Part shown: positions 1 to 5,799 of the stretch, in pieces
Numbering within the stretch: position 1 is the stretch's first letter
Layout: the number at the start of each line of letters is the position of its first letter
Source of the DNA: Jatrophihabitans sp.
GTDB taxonomy: Bacteria > Actinomycetota > Actinomycetes > Mycobacteriales > Jatrophihabitantaceae
DNA: 6,473 nucleotides
Direction: 5' to 3'
Assembly: GCA_025966255.1 (NCBI GenBank)
Contig: JAOPVG010000412.1
Location: 1-6,473 of the forward strand
Program-made: the position numbers and the translations under genes
Notes under the pieces: generated by a model
What the model was told of the DNA's origin: nothing
What the model saw: only the letters and a program-made list of their open reading frames with translations
Databases searched by the model: none

Positions 1-143
1 CCCGCCCCGGCCGCGATGTCGTCGATCGACGTGGCGAGGTAGCCCTTCGTCGAGAAAAGGTCGTGTGCAGCGGCGCACACCAGGCGCGGCGCGTCCCCGC
101 GCCGAATCGTCGATCGATAGGTACGCCGCTAGACAGCCGCCAT
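1..143 (-). pseudogene. TetR-family regulator, N-terminal fragment with in-frame amber codon
   Basis: The minus strand encodes the first helices of a TetR-type DNA-binding domain: residues 22-35 read VCAAAHDLFSTKGY and 36-48 read LATSIDDIAAGAG, the usual helix 1 and start of the helix-turn-helix. The remainder lies beyond the left edge. Similarity to TetR N-termini extends further upstream (RRTYRS at 6-11), so the natural start seems to be the ATG at 143-141, giving MAAV; but codon 5 (131-129) is TAG. The only other plausible in-frame start is GTG at 80-78, which would begin at Val22 and remove the N-terminal arm and the first turn of helix 1. I therefore call it a probable pseudogene; sequencing error or use of GTG are alternatives. 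It is divergent from the SnoaL-like gene and would be expected to control that gene and itself. Recognition of the TetR domain is firm; inactivation is inferred. Confidence 0.68.
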
Positions 144-151
144 GGCGCCGA

Positions 152-157
152 ATCATA
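152..157 (-). promoter_or_regulatory. Probable -10 element of the TetR gene (leaderless)
   Basis: The minus strand reads TATGAT, one base from the TATAAT consensus, followed by 8 nt and then the ATG at 143-141. No Shine-Dalgarno sequence precedes that ATG. This spacing puts the transcription start on or next to the A of ATG, typical of leaderless actinobacterial mRNAs. No good -35 hexamer is seen; the region where one would lie overlaps the TTAGAT-N5-ATCTAA dyad. Confidence 0.5.
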
Positions 158-160
158 CTC

Positions 161-182
161 TAGATCTCTGCAATTAGATCTC
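161..182. repeat. Direct repeat TAGATCTC
   Basis: TAGATCTC occurs at 161-168 and again at 175-182, a 14-bp period, inside an AT-rich island in otherwise GC-rich DNA. The second copy overlaps the 17-bp dyad at 174-190. Each copy contains AGATCT, itself palindromic. The arrangement suggests two adjacent binding sites for a dimeric repressor. Confidence 0.5.
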
Positions 183-190
183 GTATCTAA
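174..190. promoter_or_regulatory. Putative operator for the divergent TetR regulator
   Basis: TTAGAT-CTCGT-ATCTAA is a perfect inverted repeat with 6-bp arms and a 5-bp spacer, 23 bp upstream of the SnoaL-like start codon and 31 bp upstream of the TetR start. Its position in the shared intergenic region, overlapping where both promoters must lie, fits TetR autoregulation together with repression of the divergent gene. The binding protein is inferred; a MarR-type factor could also recognise such a site. Confidence 0.5.
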
Positions 191-200
191 CTTTGCCGTG

Positions 201-205
201 AGGAG
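201..205 (+). promoter_or_regulatory. Ribosome binding site of the SnoaL-like gene
   Basis: AGGAG lies 7 nt upstream of the ATG at 213. It fixes the start of the broken SnoaL-like gene and excludes the longer open frame that begins upstream at 63. Confidence 0.75.
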
Positions 206-212
206 CGGACCG

Positions 213-667
213 ATGACCGAGACCGAGCAATTCCTCGAGGCGATGGCGTCCCGGATCACCGCGGCGGAGACAGCGCTGCACAACGGCGACGCAAGACAGC
301 GCATCGCGATGTGGTCACGCTCTGAGCCACTGACGTTGTTCGGTGCCGGGATGAACGGACGGGATGGGATCAGATCGGATCGATCTTCGACGTCCTCGGT
401 ACACAGTTCTCGGACTGTCTGGCCTACGAGAACGAGATCATCGCCGCCGAGGCGCGCGGCGACCTCGCCTACATCGTCGCACTGGAACACACCACGGCAT
501 CGATCAACGGGGCCGAGCCCAAGCCGTACATCCTGCGGGCGACCACGATCTTCCGACGGGAGAACGGGGAGTGGAAGGTCGCTCACCGCCACGGCGATGC
601 CCTTCCCGCCGATATAGGCGCAGATCCCGCGTCCCTCGCACCACTCGCAGGCAAGCCGGCCAACTGA
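213..667 (+). pseudogene. SnoaL-like / DUF4440 (NTF2-fold) protein, frameshifted
   Basis: Two frames together give one SnoaL/DUF4440-type protein. The first (from ATG 213) reads MTETEQFLEAMASRITAAET and continues through the family-like segment WSRSEPLTLFGAGMNGR. From 365 the next frame reads WDQIGSIFDVLGTQFSD, later GDLAYIVALEHTTASI, then ATTIFRRENGEWKVAHRHGD, the typical C-terminal strands, ending at TGA 665-667. The break lies at 360-364: restoring one G to the GGG run at 361-363 gives a continuous ...NGRGWDQIG... product of 151 residues, a normal family length. As it stands, translation would leave frame after Arg50 and stop at 615-617 (134 residues). Members of this fold include small-molecule isomerases, cyclases and proteins of unknown role; no substrate can be inferred. 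It is divergent from the TetR fragment, its likely regulator. A sequencing indel would look the same. Confidence 0.8.
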
Positions 668-803
668 CTCAACTCACCCGCGAAGCGAGCCGACCCGACA
701 ACCTGCTCGACCACAGCCGACGGTGCGCGACTCGGCCTCTGGCGCCCAATGATCAAGCTGCTCGGCTGACACGCGCTCGCGGACTGCGTGCCGGCCACAC
801 ATG

Positions 804-819
804 GCGAGACGGATCTCGC
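804..819 (-). terminator. Hairpin downstream of the ROK gene
   Basis: GCGAGA-CGGA-TCTCGC is a perfect 6-bp stem with a 4-nt loop, 24 bp beyond the ROK stop codon on its transcription path and between two convergent genes. No U-tract follows on either strand, so factor-independent termination is uncertain, although actinobacterial terminators often lack one. Confidence 0.35.
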
Positions 820-843
820 GCGGTTTCGCCTGCGGTGCTGGCG

Positions 844-2031
844 TTACGTGTGCCCGCCCACGACCGAGGTGGGGGCGCGTGACGCGATCGCGATGGTGCC
901 GAGCAGTTCGGCCCGTGACCCCAGTTGACCCGCGACCACCTGCGCTGTGAGTGCGCTCGCCGGTTGCGCGTAGCGATCGATCGATTCGCGAACCCCGCCG
1001 ACGAACGGCTCACCGGCGGCGCCGAGCTCGCCGCCGAGCACGATCGCCGCCGGGTTGAGGCAGTTCACCAGATCGGCCACGACCCGGCCGATCGTGCGGC
1101 CGGCGTCGGTCAGCACCCGGGCCGCGGCCGGATTGTCGGCGAGCTCGCCCAGCGGCGGCAACCGATGCTCGGACATCGTCGCCCCGCTCGTCGACAGGAT
1201 GTGGGCCAGCCGTCGGCGTACGTGGCTGATCGACACGACCGTTTCCAGGCAGCCGCGGCTGCCGCACCGGCACCAGTTCGACGCGCCGGGGATGTGCGTG
1301 TGGCCGATCTCGCCCGCGAAGCCCGCCGAGCCGCGGTAGGTCTGACCGGCGAGCACGATGCCGGCGCCGATGCCGTGCGACGCCTTGACGTAGAGGAAAT
1401 CGTCGAAGCGCCGCGCCGCGCCGAACACCCGCTCGCCCTGCGCCCCCATGTCCGCGTCGTTCGCCACGACCACCGGCCGCCCGAGCCGGCGCCCGAGCTC
1501 GGCGGCCGGATCCAGCCCGACCCAGTCGGCGAGGATCGTCGGGGCGCTGACGACGTTCGTGCGCATGGCCAGCGGACCAGGGATACCGGCCGCGACGCCA
1601 CGCACCTCGTCGAGCCGGTGGCCGCCGGCGCGCAACGCCCGCTCGGCCAGGCGTGCCGCGAGATCGAGCGCCTGGCCCGGGAGGTGGTCGACGTCGAGCT
1701 CGTCGGAGCACTCGGCCAGGACCTCGCCGAGGGTCGTCGCCAGCGCGGCCGTGACGTGGGCGTGGCCGAGGTCGATGCCCAGAACGACCCCGGTGGCTCC
1801 GCGGACGCTGAGCACGCTCGCCGGTCGGCCGCGGCCAGCGGTCGGCTCGTCGCTCCATCCCTCGGCGATCAAGCCCTCGAGGAGCAGCCCGGCCACGCAG
1901 TCGCCGACAGCGCTGCGCGACAGCCCGGTGCGCCGGCTGAGCTCGGCCCGCGTCGCCGGGCCGAGCTGGGTGATGGCCGCGAGCACCGTGTCGCGGGTGC
2001 GCCGGCGGCGGGCCGGCAGGTCAGCGGACAT
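844..2031 (-). CDS. ROK-family transcriptional repressor
   Basis: This 395-residue protein has the NagC/Mlc/XylR layout. Residues about 12-60 form a winged helix-turn-helix (RAELSRRTGLSRSAVGDCV at 28-46), followed by the linker GRGRP (66-70) and a ROK domain from about 81 to the end. The zinc motif is complete: His244, Cys254, Cys256 and Cys261 keep the spacing known from Mlc, and GCLE follows at 260-263. Sugar-site residues are visible at ND 191-192 and GEIGH 240-244. The phosphate loop reads GIDLGHAH (85-92) in place of the DxGGT of ROK sugar kinases, so it is a regulator rather than a kinase. Start ATG is at 2031-2029; no Shine-Dalgarno is present, but a -10-like hexamer sits 6 nt upstream. 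It is divergent from the secreted GH3 hydrolase, which it probably represses until a released sugar binds. Family certain; effector unknown. Confidence 0.93.
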   Translation of the reverse strand: MSADLPARRRRTRDTVLAAITQLGPATRAELSRRTGLSRSAVGDCVAGLLLEGLIAEGWSDEPTAGRGRPASVLSVRGATGVVLGIDLGHAHVTAALATTLGEVLAECSDELDVDHLPGQALDLAARLAERALRAGGHRLDEVRGVAAGIPGPLAMRTNVVSAPTILADWVGLDPAAELGRRLGRPVVVANDADMGAQGERVFGAARRFDDFLYVKASHGIGAGIVLAGQTYRGSAGFAGEIGHTHIPGASNWCRCGSRGCLETVVSISHVRRRLAHILSTSGATMSEHRLPPLGELADNPAAARVLTDAGRTIGRVVADLVNCLNPAAIVLGGELGAAGEPFVGGVRESIDRYAQPASALTAQVVAGQLGSRAELLGTIAIASRAPTSVVGGHT

Positions 2032-2037
2032 GGAGGG

Positions 2038-2043
2038 ACGATA
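2038..2043 (-). promoter_or_regulatory. Probable -10 element of the ROK gene (leaderless)
   Basis: The minus strand reads TATCGT, then 6 nt (CCCTCC), then the ROK start ATG. The hexamer is identical to the -10 proposed for the divergent GH3 gene. No Shine-Dalgarno lies before the ATG, so transcription starting at the initiation codon is the simplest reading. A convincing -35 is missing; the expected place overlaps the dyad at 2053-2067. Confidence 0.5.
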
Positions 2044-2052
2044 GCTGCATTT

Positions 2053-2067
2053 TGCCGTCTAACGGCA
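2053..2067. promoter_or_regulatory. Putative ROK operator
   Basis: TGCCGT-CTA-ACGGCA is a perfect 6-bp inverted repeat with a 3-bp spacer, flanked by short T and A runs that extend the symmetry after one mismatch. It covers about -22 to -36 of a leaderless ROK transcript, suited to autorepression, and lies 23 bp upstream of the GH3 -35 hexamer. ROK regulators bind such dyads as dimers or tetramers, and control of the GH3 promoter could involve looping or a second weaker site. A lesser dyad, GGCG-AATTG-CGCC, lies at 2096-2108 inside the GH3 promoter. Binding is inferred. Confidence 0.55.
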
Positions 2068-2090
2068 GAAAACCTGCTGAATTGGGGGAC

Positions 2091-2119
2091 TTGACGGCGA
2101 ATTGCGCCCCACCTATCGT
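2091..2119 (+). promoter_or_regulatory. Promoter of the GH3 hydrolase gene
   Basis: A -35 hexamer TTGACG (2091-2096) and a -10 hexamer TATCGT (2114-2119) are separated by exactly 17 bp, a good match to the housekeeping actinobacterial promoter. Transcription would start near 2126, leaving a leader of about 55 nt before the ATG at 2180. It excludes the earlier in-frame ATG at 2126 only weakly, but the ribosome site supports 2180. Confidence 0.65.
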
Positions 2120-2161
2120 CCGGTATGCCCGGATGCGTCCCAGGCGTCCGAGATGCCCCTC

Positions 2162-2168
2162 GAAGGAG
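2162..2168 (+). promoter_or_regulatory. Ribosome binding site of the GH3 gene
   Basis: GAAGGAG lies 11 nt upstream of the ATG at 2180. The distance is slightly long but the match is strong. It decides the start at 2180, which also places a normal signal peptide directly at the N-terminus. Confidence 0.75.
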
Positions 2169-2179
2169 CTTCGCAGCCC

Positions 2180-5100
2180 ATGCCGATCCACCCCACCGTT
2201 CCTCGCTTCCGATCGCGCGTCGCAATGCTCGTCGTGGGCGTCGCCGCCGCTGGCGGGCTCGTCGGCCTCTCCGCCGTGTCCCCGCCGGCCGGGGCTTCGA
2301 CGGAGTCGACCGCGTGCCCGTGGGTCGGCTCCCATGCCCCGGTTGACACCCGCGTCAAGCAGGTGCTCACCCGGATGACGCTCGACGAAAAGATCACGAT
2401 GGTGCACGGCGCTGCCGGCTCGGCGTACACCGGTTACATCCCGGGTGACTCGCGCCTGTGCATCCCGGCCCTGAAGCTCCAGGACGGACCGGTCGGCGTC
2501 CGGATGAACGACACGACGCAACTGCCGTCGGCCGCGACAGTGGCCGCCTCCTTCGACACCACGTTGGCCAAGTCCTACGGCAAAGTGATCGGCGCGGAGG
2601 ACAAGACCAAGGGCGTCGACGTCGATCTGGGACCGACGGTGAACATCGTGCGCGACCCGCGCTGGGGGCGGGCCTTCGAGTCCTACAGCGAGGATCCCTA
2701 TCTCACCGGACAGATCGGCGCGGCCGACATCAACGGCATCCAGTCGCAGGGTGTCATGGCGCAGGTGAAGCACTTCGCCGTCTACAACCAGGAGACCAAC
2801 CGCAACACCGCTGCCGACAACGCGATCGTCGACGACCGCACGGTGCACGAGATCTACACTGCTGCGTTCGGCGCGATCATCACGCAGTCGCACCCCTCGT
2901 CCGCGATGTGCTCGTACTCGGCGATCAACGGCAGTTTCGCCTGCGAAAACGCCTACCTCGACAACATCCTGAAGACCGAGTTCGGCTTCGACGGATTCAT
3001 CACCTCCGACTGGGGCGGGACCCACAGCACCGCGGCCTCGGCCAATGCCGGCATGGACATGCAGATGCCCGACGGAAGCTACTTCGGAACCGCGCTCAAG
3101 CAGGCCGTTCAAAGCGGCCAGGTCGCGCAGAGCCGTCTCGACGACATGGTCACCCGCATCATGCGCGAGGAGTTCCGGTTCGGGCTGTTCGACCACCCGT
3201 CACCGGACACGCCGAGCGCCGTGGCCGCCACACCGGCTCACGTCGCCACCGCGCGCACCGCGGCCGAAAGCGGCGCCGTACTGCTGAAGAACAGCAACCA
3301 CGTGCTGCCCCTGAACACCGGCAGCACCCACTCGATCGCGGTGATCGGCGACGGCGCCGGGCCGGACACGATGAGCCACGGCGGCGGCAGCGCCGTCGTC
3401 GACGGAACCGGAACCGTCACGCCGTACGACGGCATCAAGGCCCGGGCCGGGTCGGGCACGAGCGTGACCTATTCGCAGGGCAACCTCGGCAGCAGCGGAT
3501 ACCCGACGATCGACAGCAGCTACCTGACACCGCCGACGGGCACGGGCCACGGGTTGCAGGGCCAGTACTTCACGAACACCACGCTGTCCGGTACGCCGGC
3601 GGCGACCCAGACCGACCCGCAGGTGAATTACCACTGGAACGGCGCCTCTCCCGCCCCCGGCGTGCCCGGCACCAACTTCTCCACGAAGTGGACGGGAACC
3701 CTGACGCCGCCGACGACCGGCACGTACACGTTCGGTCTGACGAGCGACGACGGCAGCCGCCTGTTCATCAACGGCACCCAGGTCATCGACAACTGGCGAG
3801 ACCAAGCAGCGAACACCCAGACCGCGCAGGTGCCACTCACTGCGGGACAGTCGGTACAGGTGGAAATCGACTACTACCAGGGCGGCGGCGACGCCGTCGT
3901 GAACCTCGGCTGGCTGCAGCCCAACAACGACCTCATCAGCCAAGCCGCGGCGGCCGCAGCCAAGGCCGACGTCGCGATCGTCTACGCCAACGACTTCGAG
4001 TCCGAGGGCAGCGACCTGGCCAACATCGACCTGCCCGGCAACCAGAACGAACTGATCGCCGCCGTGGCCGCGGCCAACCCGAAGACGATCGTCGTCCTGA
4101 ATACCGGGTCGGCCGTCACGATGCCCTGGCTCGACAAGGTCGCCGGTGTCTTCGAGGCGTGGTACCCGGGCCAGGAATCGGGCAACGCGATCGCCCGACT
4201 GCTCTACGGCGACGTCAACCCGTCCGGCAAGCTACCGGTCACCTTCCCGACCTCCCTGAGCCAGGTGCCGGCTTCGACCCCGGCCCAGTGGACGGGAGTG
4301 AACGGTCAGGTGCAGTACTCGGAGGGAACCGGCGTCGGCTACCGCTGGTACGACGCCCAGAATCTGACGCCCCTGTTCCCGTTCGGCTACGGGCTGTCCT
4401 ACACCTCGTTCAGGTTCAGCGGTCTGCACATCTCGGCACCGAAGCTGGGCCAGCACGGACGTGAGCAGGTGACCGCACAGGTCACCAACACCGGCACACG
4501 CGCCGGCGCCGACGTGGCCCAGCTCTACCTCGACGATCCCGCAACGACCGGCGAGCCGCCGAGCCAGCTGCGCGGGTTCCAGAAGGTGTTCCTGCAGCCC
4601 GGTCAGAGCACGCGGGTGCATTTCACGCTCACCTCGCAGGACGCGTCCTATTGGAACAGCGGTGCGCACGGCTGGGTTCTCGGCGCCGGCACCTACGGAG
4701 TGCGCGTCGGTGACTCGTCACGGTCATTGCCGTTGTCCGGCACGTTCGCGGTGACCCGCACGACCGGACCGGAGATCACGACCGTGTCGGCACCGTCGGT
4801 GCTCGTCCCGGGCAGCAGCGTCAGCGTCGGGTCGACCTTCACCAACGGTGCGACCGTGCCGGTGCGCACCGCGGTCACCAGCTTGACCGTGCCGTCCGGG
4901 TGGACCGCATCGGCCACTACGCCGGCCCGATTCGCGGTCGTGGACCCGGGGAAGTCGGTGTCGACGACGTGGCAGGTCACGGTTCCGGCCGGCGCGAAGG
5001 GCGGGGCCGCGACACTGGCGGCGAGCACGACGTACGCAGGTCCCGACGCGCATCCGGCCACCGGATCGGCGACCGTGAACGTCGCGTTCGCCGACCTGTC

Positions 5101-5638
5101 CCACGCGTTCGACACAGTCGGCGTGACGGACGACTCGAACGCCGCGGTCGGCAACTTCGACGGCGCGGGCTACAGCTACTCCGCGCAGGGGCTTGCCAGC
5201 AAGGGGATCACGCCGGGTTCGGCGGTGAGCTCCGGCGGAGCGACGTTCACCTGGCCCGATGTGCCAGCCGGTCAGCCGGACGTCGTGACCACCGCCGGAC
5301 AGGTCGTCGCGCTGAGCGGATCGGGGTCGTCGCTGTCCGTCCTCGGCGCAGGCAACAACGGTGACGCGAGCGGCACGATCACCGTGACCTACGCCGACGG
5401 CACGACGTCGCAGGCGCCCCTCACCTTTGCCGACTGGTACGGCAACACGCCCGCGCCCGGCACCACGTTGGCGTTCACCGCGCCGTATTGGAACCGGCCG
5501 GCCGGCAGCACCCAGCCAGCGATCCACCCAGTGAGCGTCTATGCGGCGAACCTTCCGATCCCGTCGGGCAAGCAGATCGCCTACCTGACCCTGCCGAGCA
5601 ATGCGAGGCTGCACCTCTTCGCGGTGACGGTGAAGTAG
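2180..5638 (+). CDS. Secreted multidomain GH3 glycoside hydrolase with PA14 insert
   Basis: This 1152-residue exported enzyme should hydrolyse beta-linked glucosides or xylosides outside the cell. Residues 1-39 form a signal peptide (basic RFRSR, hydrophobic core, cleavage near PPAGA|S). The GH3 barrel (about 57-345) shows LQDGP (Asp102), RDPRWGR (158-164), KH 197-198 and the nucleophile in TSDWGG (Asp277). The C-terminal GH3 sandwich starts near LLKN (368-371), is interrupted by a PA14 domain (about 458-581, GLQGQYF to LGWLQP), and resumes with ESEGSD (607-612; Glu609 is the probable acid/base) and PFGYGLS (734-740). An Fn3-like domain (about 755-860), a NEW3-like Ig domain (about 862-962) and a C-terminal domain (about 966-1152) follow. 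It is longer than the usual 750-900 residues because of these add-ons. The usual EGxDR reads EGSDL here. Substrate cannot be fixed; the divergent ROK gene is its probable regulator. Confidence 0.94.
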   Translation: MPIHPTVPRFRSRVAMLVVGVAAAGGLVGLSAVSPPAGASTESTACPWVGSHAPVDTRVKQVLTRMTLDEKITMVHGAAGSAYTGYIPGDSRLCIPALKLQDGPVGVRMNDTTQLPSAATVAASFDTTLAKSYGKVIGAEDKTKGVDVDLGPTVNIVRDPRWGRAFESYSEDPYLTGQIGAADINGIQSQGVMAQVKHFAVYNQETNRNTAADNAIVDDRTVHEIYTAAFGAIITQSHPSSAMCSYSAINGSFACENAYLDNILKTEFGFDGFITSDWGGTHSTAASANAGMDMQMPDGSYFGTALKQAVQSGQVAQSRLDDMVTRIMREEFRFGLFDHPSPDTPSAVAATPAHVATARTAAESGAVLLKNSNHVLPLNTGSTHSIAVIGDGAGPDTMSHGGGSAVVDGTGTVTPYDGIKARAGSGTSVTYSQGNLGSSGYPTIDSSYLTPPTGTGHGLQGQYFTNTTLSGTPAATQTDPQVNYHWNGASPAPGVPGTNFSTKWTGTLTPPTTGTYTFGLTSDDGSRLFINGTQVIDNWRDQAANTQTAQVPLTAGQSVQVEIDYYQGGGDAVVNLGWLQPNNDLISQAAAAAAKADVAIVYANDFESEGSDLANIDLPGNQNELIAAVAAANPKTIVVLNTGSAVTMPWLDKVAGVFEAWYPGQESGNAIARLLYGDVNPSGKLPVTFPTSLSQVPASTPAQWTGVNGQVQYSEGTGVGYRWYDAQNLTPLFPFGYGLSYTSFRFSGLHISAPKLGQHGREQVTAQVTNTGTRAGADVAQLYLDDPATTGEPPSQLRGFQKVFLQPGQSTRVHFTLTSQDASYWNSGAHGWVLGAGTYGVRVGDSSRSLPLSGTFAVTRTTGPEITTVSAPSVLVPGSSVSVGSTFTNGATVPVRTAVTSLTVPSGWTASATTPARFAVVDPGKSVSTTWQVTVPAGAKGGAATLAASTTYAGPDAHPATGSATVNVAFADLSHAFDTVGVTDDSNAAVGNFDGAGYSYSAQGLASKGITPGSAVSSGGATFTWPDVPAGQPDVVTTAGQVVALSGSGSSLSVLGAGNNGDASGTITVTYADGTTSQAPLTFADWYGNTPAPGTTLAFTAPYWNRPAGSTQPAIHPVSVYAANLPIPSGKQIAYLTLPSNARLHLFAVTVK

Positions 5639-5730
5639 CCGCAACCACGCCAGGCATCGACCAGGACCTTGCGGCATGAGGCGCACGAGTACGCCGATAG
5701 CGTCATCTCTCCGGGCAGTAGACGTCAGCT

Positions 5731-5764
5731 GAGCCCGTCCTCGTCGCCACGACGACAGCGGCTC
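5731..5764. terminator. Hairpin between convergent GH3 and NmrA-like genes
   Basis: GAGCC (5731-5735) pairs with GGCTC (5760-5764), and inside it TCGTCG (5741-5746) pairs with CGACGA (5750-5755) around a 3-nt loop, separated by a 5/4-nt internal loop. It lies about 90 bp after the GH3 stop and 36 bp after the stop of the convergent gene, so it could serve both. No U-tract is present. Confidence 0.35.
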
Positions 5765-5799
5765 GTGGGGCCCGACCGACTGGATCCACGTGGCGCCGC

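Noticed and set aside
668..803. Possible small gene between the SnoaL-like pseudogene and the ROK gene
   Set aside because: Frames here are short or shadow-like, with no ribosome site and no recognisable product.
364..882. 172-residue plus-strand frame after the frameshift
   Set aside because: It is the third frame, very Arg-rich and without motifs. The SnoaL-like residues lie in the other two frames.
925..2094. 389-residue plus-strand open frame opposite the ROK gene
   Set aside because: It is rich in Arg, Ala and Gly with no recognisable domain, has no ribosome site, and is the antisense shadow of a certain ROK gene in GC-rich DNA.
2102..2179. Longer GH3 start at 2102
   Set aside because: The -10 hexamer lies at 2114-2119, so 2102 would be untranscribed; the ribosome site and signal peptide support 2180.
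2021..3196. 391-residue minus-strand open frame opposite the GH3 N-terminal half
   Set aside because: It overlaps the ROK start and the divergent promoters and has a Val/Arg/Gly/Asp-rich shadow composition. The plus-strand GH3 frame is certain.
2458..4464. 668-residue plus-strand frame within the GH3 gene
   Set aside because: It is an Arg/His-rich out-of-frame shadow of GH3 without motifs.
5639..5730. Possible small gene or RNA after the GH3 stop
   Set aside because: No convincing start, ribosome site or fold was seen apart from the hairpin further on.
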